Assembly: GCA_023248955.1 (NCBI GenBank)
Contig: JAHFDP010000002.1
Span: 65,634-104,592 of the forward strand
Length of the DNA stretch: 38,959 bases
From: Deltaproteobacteria bacterium
Lineage (GTDB): Bacteria > Myxococcota > Myxococcia > Myxococcales > JAHFDP01
Direction: 5' to 3'
Below the pieces are notes generated by a model. That model had not been told where the DNA came from. It made no database searches and worked only from the letters and a program-made list of their open reading frames with translations. Of this stretch, positions 32,480-38,959 are shown one piece after another; position 1 is the first letter of the stretch, and the number at the start of each line of letters is the position of its first letter. The position numbers and the translations under genes were made by a program.

Positions 32480-34051
32480 TCAAAATAAGAACACGAGCGC
32501 GCAGCCGAGCCCGCCGCCGGAGAGCCGCAGCCCGCCAGCGCCCTGCCACATCGCGCCTGTGTATTCGATCGCCAGCCGCGTCGAGAGAATGCCGAAGCGC
32601 GACTCCAGCGCAGTAGCGGACAGCTCTTCCAGATCATCCAAAACGAGCTGCAACCCGCCCGTATATTCAATACCTCGAGCCCATCCGCCGACGCCGGAAC
32701 GCCAATACGCAAACCCGTAACCGGCCTTCACGAAGGGCGCGAAGGGAATGCCCGCGCTCTCGAGAAAATCGCCCCGCAACGCGACGAGCGCAGAGACAGG
32801 GCGCACTTCGAAGGAGACCGCGTCGGCGGCTTCGCTTTCACTTCCCGCCAGGCGCGCGTGACCGTCGATGTGCCAGCGACCAACCGCGGCGCCGAGCGAG
32901 ATTGCGCCAAAAGCTCCGGACCAGAGCGCGCGCTGAACTTCCAGTCGCACCAGAGGAAGTTGCGAATCGCCGAAGAGATCGCGGTAAGGCGTGCCGGTAA
33001 GTCCGGGCTCGGAATCGATGGCTGGACGGTAAGCGCTAGCACTGAGGAGAACGGCCCAGTGCGAAACACTGGGGGCGCGCGCTTCGAAATCTTGGGCGCG
33101 TGCGGAGGAGGACGCCAGCGCGATTATCAACAGCGCTGCACCTGCGCGCCGTCGCAAGAAAAAGAGCAGTGCCGCCAGCGCCGCGAACGTGGACGCGCCC
33201 GCTGAATTGCATCCCGTGCCGTCATCGTGACCGCCGAGACGCCGGTAGCGGCCGGTGAAATCTTCGCTCGCTTGCGGGACGGCGAAGATCGGGCCGGCGG
33301 GGGCGGATTCGTTTCCGTTCGCGCCAGCCTTATCGACCGCGACGACGGTTACCGCGTAGGTCACGCCATTGGTGAGGCCATCGATCCGCGCGGATTCGGT
33401 GAGCGGGTTGTCCACGTCCACGCTTATTTTCACGCCGGCGGTGGGCTCCGCCGTCACGCGGTAACGCGCGATGCCGCTGCGATCCAAGCTGGTCGTCCCA
33501 GCCGCCATTCGCCAGTGAACCAGCAACGCACTGTCGAGCGCGGTCACATCCATCGAGGCTGGCGCGGCCGGCGGAACGGAGTCGAGGACCAGCAGCGTGG
33601 ACGCGAATACAGGTGCGCCAACGCGCCGCGAAATCCGAACGCACAGGTAGACCGTCAGCTGGGCGCCCGACGGTCCGCCACACGCCACACCAGGAGTGAA
33701 CGCATCGAACAGCGCGCGCGCCGTGACTGGAGCGTCGTCCGGCTTCGGAAACGCATCACTCTGCGTGGTCCGCGCGGTTGGAGAAACGAGATCGAGCTGA
33801 TCCGTCGAGCAGTCCGGCGATCCCGAAACAAAAACCGCGGCCTCTTCGCCCGCAGCCGGAGCCACGGCCGTGGACCAAGAAAGCGCGACGGTGGGTTGCG
33901 CGGCGGCTTCGCAATCCGCTCGAGAAAAAGCGCCGAATTGCGGCGCCAGCAACTTCACCGAAAAACCCTCGATGGTGGGATCGGCGCGCGCCGAGAGACC
34001 CGCGAAGAGCGCCGCCACCACGAAAATCGTGTGAGCAAAAGTTGCGCGCAT
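32480..34051 (-). CDS. Fused MYXO-CTERM protein and MXAN_2562-type outer-membrane barrel
   Basis: I chose ATG 34051, which opens a signal peptide (MRATFAHTIFVVAALFAGLSARA). Of 523 residues, the first 275 hold beta domains with a fibronectin-III-like unit (PASMDVTALDSALLVHWRMA...YAVTVVAVDKAG). At about 278-305 there is a MYXO-CTERM-like motif: a GTGCNSAG Cys281, a hydrophobic helix (ASTFAALAALLFF) and an Arg cluster (LRRRAG). This is immediately followed by a second signal-like stretch (AALLIIALASSSARAQ), then a 200-residue barrel (about 315-523) with alternating strands ending in Phe. It resembles the Myxococcus MXAN_2561 (MYXO-CTERM) and MXAN_2562 (outer-membrane barrel) genes fused in one frame. 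Ribosome site ACAGG is weak. Both parts are probably cell-surface. Confidence 0.78.
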   Translation of the reverse strand: MRATFAHTIFVVAALFAGLSARADPTIEGFSVKLLAPQFGAFSRADCEAAAQPTVALSWSTAVAPAAGEEAAVFVSGSPDCSTDQLDLVSPTARTTQSDAFPKPDDAPVTARALFDAFTPGVACGGPSGAQLTVYLCVRISRRVGAPVFASTLLVLDSVPPAAPASMDVTALDSALLVHWRMAAGTTSLDRSGIARYRVTAEPTAGVKISVDVDNPLTESARIDGLTNGVTYAVTVVAVDKAGANGNESAPAGPIFAVPQASEDFTGRYRRLGGHDDGTGCNSAGASTFAALAALLFFLRRRAGAALLIIALASSSARAQDFEARAPSVSHWAVLLSASAYRPAIDSEPGLTGTPYRDLFGDSQLPLVRLEVQRALWSGAFGAISLGAAVGRWHIDGHARLAGSESEAADAVSFEVRPVSALVALRGDFLESAGIPFAPFVKAGYGFAYWRSGVGGWARGIEYTGGLQLVLDDLEELSATALESRFGILSTRLAIEYTGAMWQGAGGLRLSGGGLGCALVFLF

Positions 34052-34079
34052 CCTGTGTTGTATAGAACACTTCCGCTCA
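34052..34079. promoter_or_regulatory. 28-bp divergent promoter space with a dyad
   Basis: Only 28 bp separate two divergent start codons. They contain GTGTT at 34055-34059 and AACAC at 34066-34070 around GTATAG, with TATAGA on the plus strand and TATACA on the minus strand as overlapping -10-like boxes. Any promoter must reach into the opposing gene, so expression of the two is likely linked. No ribosome site is clear for the secretin gene. Confidence 0.35.
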
Positions 34080-36647
34080 ATGACGAAAAGAACAGTCCGC
34101 GGTCTTCTGGTGATCTTGTCGCTCGTGCTTTCGGATTCGGCGCGAGCGCAGTGGCCACAACAAATTCCGCCGCAACAACCCGTCGATACGGGCCCTATCC
34201 CGGGCACGGATCAGGCCGGACTCAAACCCGGCATCGATTCGTCGGCCTTCGTGGTGCGCTCGCCCACGCTCACCACCGAGGGAACGCGCAAATTTCTCGG
34301 CGAAATCGCGCTCCAGATTCAGCTGCTCTTCGGCTACCTGCCGACCAACGTTAGCGATCAGGTCCGCGCGTCAACCATCCCCGGGCTCACCGAAATTCAC
34401 TCCTTCGGACGGACGCGCAACGGGCAGCCACGTGTGCTGGAAATCGCGGCGCTGCGTGAATCGGGCGGCTACGACATTTATATTTTTGGCGAGGAAGGCG
34501 CGGGCGAACGCCATCCCAATCCCGATCTCACGCAACTGGTCACCGAGGTCCGCGCATTGGCCGAAAGCGAGCGCATGCGCACGCGCGTCACGCTCGGCGA
34601 GGAGATTTACCAACTCGATTACATCCAGTCGGATCGCGCGCTGGCGGGCCTCAAGGCGCTGGGCTACGCGACGGTGGAGTACCAAAACAGCGACGCCGAA
34701 ATTTATGATCGCGTCTACAAACCCATCGAGAGCGGCGAGAAGACGCGGCTGCCGGTGATCGTGAAATTGATCGACGCGCCCAAGACCAGCCTCATGGATT
34801 CCGCGCCACCGCGCTCGAGCGCCATGGGCCCGCAAGGGTTTCCGCAACAGCAGATGCCCAGTTACGGCGGGCAAAGTTCCACCTCGGCCTCGGCCGTGCC
34901 CGACATCGGCGGCACTTATTTGCACCAGACCACCAGCGGCGAGCCGCAAGAGCGGCTGCTCATCATTTACGACACCGCCGATCCCGATGCGCTGGCGCGG
35001 CTGGTGAACGTGTTGCACGACAAGATCGACACGCCGGCGCGGCAGATGGTGATCGAGGCGCTGGTGATCGAAATCAACACCGACCGCATCTCCGATTTGG
35101 GCCTGCAATACTTCGCGTCCAACGGAAAAAATACAGCGGCGCTGGCCAGCGAGCAGCAGAGCGGATCCACGCCGCTGACGATCTCAATGGCCACCTCGCC
35201 GCAGGAGCTGATGCGGCAGTTCGGACTGAATCTACGCGCGCTGGTGGAGCAGGGACAGGCGCAGATTCTCTCCAATCCGTCGGTGCTGGTGCTGGATGAT
35301 CGGCAGGCGCGCATTCAAGTCGGCCAGCAGGTGCCCGTGGTCAAGTCGACTACGACGCTCTCCGGTGTAATATCTTCAGTAGATTATTTTCCCGTTGGTA
35401 TCGTCTTAAACCTGCGCCCACGCACCGCGGAAAATGGGCAGAACGTCACCATGCAAGTGGAGACGATCGTCAGCGCCGTGCACCAAAACGAAACCAGCGG
35501 ATCGTCCAGCGCACCCAATGTGCTGGTGGCGCCAATCGTCGACAACCGCCAGGTGCAGACCTTCGTGCGCGTGGCCGACAACACGCCCTTCATCATCGGC
35601 GGCCTCATCTCCAACACGCGGCAGCGGCAACGCTCCGGCATTCCGCTGCTCTCGGAAATTCCGCTCCTGGGCTACCTCTTCGGGCACACGTCGTACCAGG
35701 ACGTGAAGAAGGAAGTGATCGTCGTCATCACGCCGCACGTGGTGCCGCTCAACGATCCGAGCTTCTCCTACGTCATCCCCAAAGACGCCGACGTTTTCAG
35801 CTCGTTCGGACACCAGCTCTTCCGCAACGCCTACCGCGTGCGCAACAACGACGTGTTCGATCTCAAGTTCGTCTCCGACAGCGAAGCGGTGCAGAAGATC
35901 GCGGCGCGCGTGCAGCGTGTGGTGAAAGCATCGCCGTCGCTCGGCACGCAGGAGCCCTACAAGTCGCTGCTCAAGGGCGGCGTGCCCGGCGAAGAAATTC
36001 TTGTCCGGCGCATGCTTTGGGAAATCATTCTCAAGACGAAGTTCGTCGACAACATCGACACCGATCGCATCATCTTTTTCGAAGAGGCCAGCGATCTCTC
36101 CGACGCGCTGGCCTACAAACCCGAGCAGCTCAAGCAGCGTCTCGCGCAGCTGTCAGCGACGACCAACACGTTGGACCTCGAATTCGATGCGCGGCAGGTG
36201 GTGACCAGCGATCACCCGTTCGCGCAGAGCCGCGCGCGCGTGGTTTCCAGCCAGGTGGCGCCGACGGATTGGTATTCCTACCTGCAAAGTAAAAACGCGC
36301 GCGCCACCGATGGACTCCCGAATCATTGGACCATTCCGCTGGCGGATTTCGCGGTGGGCAGCCACCAGCCCATCGACGTGCTCCGTGGCGCCCTGGTGCT
36401 CAAACGCATCCTGTCGCTCAACCGCAGCCTGCCACTCACGCTCCGCGACTTCAAAGCCGGCCGGCTGGTGCTCTTTCCGTCGGAAAGCGATTTGCGGCAG
36501 AGCTACTGGGTGATCGACCGCGACGTAGCGCAATATTTTTACGAAGCGCTGCTCTACTACCCAGCGTTCGAGGCGGAGTTCAAGGCGCGGCAGGTGGTAA
36601 TCGAAAAGAAGCTGGATGCGTTGGAGACGAAGAGCGCGGCGCCGTAG
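34080..36647 (+). CDS. Secretin (type II/IV pilus family) with a long C-terminal extension
   Basis: An 855-residue outer-membrane secretin with a signal peptide (MTKRTVRGLLVILSLVLSDS, ARAQ). The first half has N-domain-like folds, and a Gln/Ser/Pro-rich linker lies at about 250-280. The secretin core runs from about 318 (ARQMVIEALVIEI) to 555 and includes SNPSVLVLDDRQARIQVGQQ, VGIVLNLRPR, PFIIGGLISNTRQRQRSGIP and LLSEIPLLGYLFG, ending VKKEVIVVITPHVVPL. A further 300 residues of unknown helical/mixed character follow. Most PilQ proteins end with the core and GspD has only a short S-domain there, so this is notable. Stop TAG at 36645. A pilus or type II role is implied by the PilT gene nearby. 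Confidence 0.88.
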   Translation: MTKRTVRGLLVILSLVLSDSARAQWPQQIPPQQPVDTGPIPGTDQAGLKPGIDSSAFVVRSPTLTTEGTRKFLGEIALQIQLLFGYLPTNVSDQVRASTIPGLTEIHSFGRTRNGQPRVLEIAALRESGGYDIYIFGEEGAGERHPNPDLTQLVTEVRALAESERMRTRVTLGEEIYQLDYIQSDRALAGLKALGYATVEYQNSDAEIYDRVYKPIESGEKTRLPVIVKLIDAPKTSLMDSAPPRSSAMGPQGFPQQQMPSYGGQSSTSASAVPDIGGTYLHQTTSGEPQERLLIIYDTADPDALARLVNVLHDKIDTPARQMVIEALVIEINTDRISDLGLQYFASNGKNTAALASEQQSGSTPLTISMATSPQELMRQFGLNLRALVEQGQAQILSNPSVLVLDDRQARIQVGQQVPVVKSTTTLSGVISSVDYFPVGIVLNLRPRTAENGQNVTMQVETIVSAVHQNETSGSSSAPNVLVAPIVDNRQVQTFVRVADNTPFIIGGLISNTRQRQRSGIPLLSEIPLLGYLFGHTSYQDVKKEVIVVITPHVVPLNDPSFSYVIPKDADVFSSFGHQLFRNAYRVRNNDVFDLKFVSDSEAVQKIAARVQRVVKASPSLGTQEPYKSLLKGGVPGEEILVRRMLWEIILKTKFVDNIDTDRIIFFEEASDLSDALAYKPEQLKQRLAQLSATTNTLDLEFDARQVVTSDHPFAQSRARVVSSQVAPTDWYSYLQSKNARATDGLPNHWTIPLADFAVGSHQPIDVLRGALVLKRILSLNRSLPLTLRDFKAGRLVLFPSESDLRQSYWVIDRDVAQYFYEALLYYPAFEAEFKARQVVIEKKLDALETKSAAP

Positions 36648-36683
36648 GCACGGTGTCGTAGGCAGGGTGTCGTAGGCAGGGTT
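36642..36683 (+). repeat. Three tandem 14-bp repeats at the end of the secretin gene
   Basis: Units CCGTAGGCACGGTG, TCGTAGGCAGGGTG and TCGTAGGCAGGGTT lie head to tail, with the first containing the secretin stop codon. Slippage-type repeat; copy number may vary between strains. Confidence 0.7.
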
Positions 36684-36710
36684 GCTGAACAGGGCTGGTC
36701 GTTGTATAAT
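36682..36710 (+). promoter_or_regulatory. Promoter of the BrnT toxin-antitoxin pair
   Basis: TTGCTG at 36682-36687 and TATAAT at 36705-36710 are 17 bp apart, a near-ideal sigma-70 promoter. The start of transcription would fall about 5 bp before the ATG at 36722, so the leader is very short and no ribosome site is visible. The -35 overlaps the last tandem repeat. Confidence 0.62.
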
Positions 36711-36721
36711 TAGGTATATAC

Positions 36722-37036
36722 ATGGACCTAAGCACGGCCCGCGGATTCGAATGGGATGATGCCAATGCAAACAAGCTGCGCGCAAGGCATGACGTCGACT
36801 CTTTCGAGTGCGAAGAAGCGTTCTTCAATCCTTTCTTCCCGGTTCCGGATGAAACGCATTCGCAACAGAAGCCGCGCTTTCAAGCGCTCGGCATCACGAA
36901 TGGGGAACGTCGACTCTTTCTTGTTTTCACAGTTCGCAAGGACCGAATCAGAGTCATCTCCGCACGCGACATGAACAAGAAAGAAAGGAAGCTTTACGAT
37001 GAAAAAGTTGAAGCCGATTCCAAAATTCAAGAATGA
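36722..37036 (+). CDS. brnT: BrnT-family toxin (type II TA)
   Basis: A 104-residue protein matching the BrnT family, RelE-fold ribonuclease toxins: FEWDDANANKLRARHDVDSF near the N-terminus, then EEAFFNPFFPVPDETH, and the conserved LFLVFTVRKDRIRVISARDM with ERKLYDE. The sequence RARHDVDSF replaces the usual KHG(V/I)SF. It overlaps the antitoxin gene by 38 bp, toxin first, the normal BrnT order. An intact toxin held by the co-encoded antitoxin is likely. Confidence 0.88.
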   Translation: MDLSTARGFEWDDANANKLRARHDVDSFECEEAFFNPFFPVPDETHSQQKPRFQALGITNGERRLFLVFTVRKDRIRVISARDMNKKERKLYDEKVEADSKIQE

Positions 37037-37286
37037 AGAGGAGGAGCGCAAGTTCTGGGCGAGTCACGACTCCACGGAGTACGTCGACTGGAGCAAGGCC
37101 AAGCGCACGATTTTTCCGGAGCTCGCGCCGACCACACGCGCGGTGCCGATTCGGTTTCCGATCACGCTGCTCGAGCGGCTGAAGTACTTGGCCAACCAGC
37201 GGAACATTCCGTATCAGTCGCTGGTGAAGTTGTTTCTGCTGGAACGGGTGAAGAAGGAGCTTGGTATTCGACATTCGTCGCGGTAG
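36999..37286 (+). CDS. CopG/BrnA-type antitoxin
   Basis: A 95-residue antitoxin overlapping the toxin gene. The N-terminal half (KPIPKFKNEEEERKFWASHD, then TEYVDWSKAKRTIFPELAPT) is the toxin-binding region, and the C-terminal part (RAVPIRFPITLLERLKYLAN, then QRNIPYQSLVKLFLLERVKK) is a ribbon-helix-helix DNA-binding domain. It matches CopG-family antitoxins that accompany BrnT. It likely represses the promoter at 36682-36710. Confidence 0.85.
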   Translation: MKKLKPIPKFKNEEEERKFWASHDSTEYVDWSKAKRTIFPELAPTTRAVPIRFPITLLERLKYLANQRNIPYQSLVKLFLLERVKKELGIRHSSR

Positions 37287-37292
37287 CTCGGC

Positions 37293-38768
37293 CTACCCCG
37301 CCGCCACTTCACTCCACGGTCCCTTGAACCCGGCCTTCGTCAGAATCGCTCCAAACTCCTTTTTGGAGATCGCGCGATCGTAAGCCTCCTGCGGCTCGAC
37401 CAGGTCCTTCTTCACCAGCTCAATCACCGCATCATTAAGTGTCTGCATCCCGACGTTTTTTCCGGTCTGCATCAGCGATGGAATCTGGAACGTCTTTCCT
37501 TCGCGAATCAGGTTCGCCACTGAAGATGTTCCAATCAATATCTCCAGTGCCGCGATGCGCCCGCCGCCCTTTTTCTTGAGCAGCGTCTGCACCACCACGC
37601 CCTTGAGCGACTCCGACAACATCGCGCGCACCTGCGGCTGCCGGTCCGTCGGAAACTGATCGATGAGCCGGTCCACCGTCGACGCCGCGGTGTTCGTATG
37701 CAGCGTCCCGAAAACGAGATGCCCCGTCTCCGCCGTCTCGATGGCGATGGCCACCGTCTCCAAATCGCGCATTTCGCCGACCAGCACGATGTCGGGATCT
37801 TCGCGCAAAGCCGCACGCAGCGCGTTCTTGAAGCTCTTCGTGTGCGTATTAATTTCGCGCTGCGTGATGTGGCACTTCTTGTCTTTGTGAACGAACTCGA
37901 CCGGATCCTCGATGGTGATCAAGTGGTCGTCGCGGTTGGCGTTGATCCAATCGATCATTGCGGCCAGCGTGGTCGATTTGCCACTCCCTGTCGGCCCCGT
38001 CACCACCACCAGGCCCTTGTCCAACTCGCACAACCGCATCACCGCCAGAGGAAGGTTCAGCTGCTCAGCGGTCAGAATCTTCGAGGGAATCTGCCGAAAC
38101 ACCGCGCCCACGCCCACCGTCTCGCGAAAAACGTTGGACCGCATGCGCGCCCGCGTCCCCAACTCGTAAGCGAAGTCGGTGTCGAAGGTCTCCTTGAACT
38201 CCACCTTGTTGCGATCCGGCATGATGCTGAGCGCGAACTCGTGCACCAGCTCAGCGCTCAACGCGGGCCGCCCGGGCATCGCCAGCATGCTACCGTCGAG
38301 CCGCACCATGGGAACTTTGTCGGACTTGAGATGTAGGGCGGAAGCTTTCAAATCGAGCATCTGGTGGAAAAGCTCATCGATGTGTTTCGGCGCGGTAATT
38401 GGTACGGGCGTGCTCGTCACGATCGGCTCAGCCGCGGCGGCCGGTGGTGCAACTGACGCAGCGCTGACTTCATCCGATCGCCGCACGCGCAAACTCACGC
38501 CGTTTGTCGCACGCGCCAAGGCGATGGTCACCGCGCCAATTGGGCTCTGGTAGCTCAATTCGCCAGCGCCGCCATTGAGTGTATTCACCGAATCGACACC
38601 GACCGCTTCCGTCAGCAAGCTCATTATCTGCGCCGCAGCGACCGGCTTCGCAGAAAGCGGTCGCGACACGCCACCTACGATCAAGCCAACCGCCGCGCCA
38701 CTTTCGAAAACCAGGGCCTCGCCCCGTTGCTTCGACATTGCTTCGAGGAATCGATCGATCATCGGCAT
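37293..38768 (-). CDS. pilT: PilT-type retraction ATPase with duplicated N-terminal domain
   Basis: A 491-residue hexameric ATPase that powers retraction of type IV pili. The canonical part starts at about residue 130 (KHIDELFHQMLDLKASALHL) and has Walker A (GPTGSGKSTT), Asp box, Walker B (DPDIVLVGEMRDLET) and His box (GHLVFGTLHTNTA). Typical PilT is about 345-370 residues. The extra N-terminal 110 residues (MIDRFLEAMSKQRGEALVFE...) resemble the PilT N-terminal domain itself, linked by Pro/Ala-rich sequence. No ribosome site is visible before the ATG at 38768; a Met two codons later is also possible. The Walker residues are intact, so activity is expected. A secretin gene is on the opposite strand upstream. 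Confidence 0.87.
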   Translation of the reverse strand: MPMIDRFLEAMSKQRGEALVFESGAAVGLIVGGVSRPLSAKPVAAAQIMSLLTEAVGVDSVNTLNGGAGELSYQSPIGAVTIALARATNGVSLRVRRSDEVSAASVAPPAAAAEPIVTSTPVPITAPKHIDELFHQMLDLKASALHLKSDKVPMVRLDGSMLAMPGRPALSAELVHEFALSIMPDRNKVEFKETFDTDFAYELGTRARMRSNVFRETVGVGAVFRQIPSKILTAEQLNLPLAVMRLCELDKGLVVVTGPTGSGKSTTLAAMIDWINANRDDHLITIEDPVEFVHKDKKCHITQREINTHTKSFKNALRAALREDPDIVLVGEMRDLETVAIAIETAETGHLVFGTLHTNTAASTVDRLIDQFPTDRQPQVRAMLSESLKGVVVQTLLKKKGGGRIAALEILIGTSSVANLIREGKTFQIPSLMQTGKNVGMQTLNDAVIELVKKDLVEPQEAYDRAISKKEFGAILTKAGFKGPWSEVAAG

Positions 38769-38959
38769 TGGGGGGATCAGAATAACTCAGGTGGCTGCAG
38801 GCGGAAAAATTGGAATTGCCTGCGCTACGTGTCTGCAAACCATCATCGAATCGAAAATCCACTTCACTATCCTCGGGTCGCGACAGGCGGGCGGACTCCG
38901 TGCGGTGCGCGACCGGAGCCTCAAGAGGTTGCCAACTCCTCCAAGGGCCCCCTCGCACG

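Noticed and set aside
33227-34354. 375-codon plus-strand frame opposite the MYXO-CTERM fusion
   Set aside because: Antisense shadow that crosses into the secretin start; no recognisable domain.
38470-38958. 162-codon minus-strand frame extending past the PilT start to the window edge
   Set aside because: It is mostly in another frame of pilT, and the 190 bp beyond pilT has no ribosome site or recognisable domain.

Overview
The window looks like a chromosome piece from a GC-rich member of the Myxococcota (deltaproteobacterial type), probably a predatory or saprophytic soil or sediment organism. The evidence is the many lipoproteins with Asp-Gly-Gly linkers, TIG/IPT, RCC1 and Cys-rich NCGxC modules, a MYXO-CTERM-like sorting motif joined to an MXAN_2562-type outer-membrane barrel, and type IV pilus-like secretin and PilT genes. 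This is inference from gene content; no rRNA or marker gene is present.

Layout. (1) 88-618: a small lipoprotein ending in seven histidines. (2) 12402 down to 639, minus strand: six tightly packed genes that appear to form one alpha-glucan locus: a six-hairpin glycosidase-like protein, a glucodextranase C-domain protein, an outer-membrane barrel, two modular lipoproteins and a GH57 lipoprotein with a starch-binding-like tail. (3) 12403-16163: a decayed coding remnant with a 20-bp inverted repeat, a secreted tail-collar protein, a TIG/Cys-rich lipoprotein, and a 126-bp broken copy of the 5' end of the collar gene. (4) 16478-27667: an accessory region. It holds a complete AbiEi/AbiEii pair, a large RCC1 lipoprotein, a truncated PIN toxin, a second AbiE-like pair, a third AbiEi-like gene whose nucleotidyltransferase partner is cut after about 32 residues, a decayed winged-helix gene, and an excisionase/tyrosine integrase pair ending against tRNA-Asp. 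This is the layout of an integrated element or defence island, although I could not find its left attachment site. (5) 27716-31345: tRNA-Asp, tRNA-Val, a small ABM-like protein, a sensor histidine kinase and an APC-family permease. (6) 31407-32453: a lipoprotein gene split by one in-frame amber codon, then a 304-bp element with inverted-repeat ends and four internal hairpins. (7) 32480-38768: a fused MYXO-CTERM/outer-membrane barrel protein, a divergent secretin with an unusual C-terminal extension, a BrnT/CopG-type toxin-antitoxin pair, and a PilT-type ATPase with a duplicated N-terminal domain.

How the genes work together. The glucan locus combines a porin-like barrel with surface or periplasmic lipoproteins that share a starch-binding-like module, so binding, hydrolysis and uptake of one polymer is the simplest reading. 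The AbiE-like modules each couple an HTH regulator with a nucleotidyltransferase, using overlapping genes and dyad-symmetric upstream sites that suggest autoregulation. The secretin and PilT may belong to a type IV pilus or secretion machine whose other parts lie outside the window.

Limits. All family calls come from reading motifs by eye. No database search, structure prediction or RNA folding was run.
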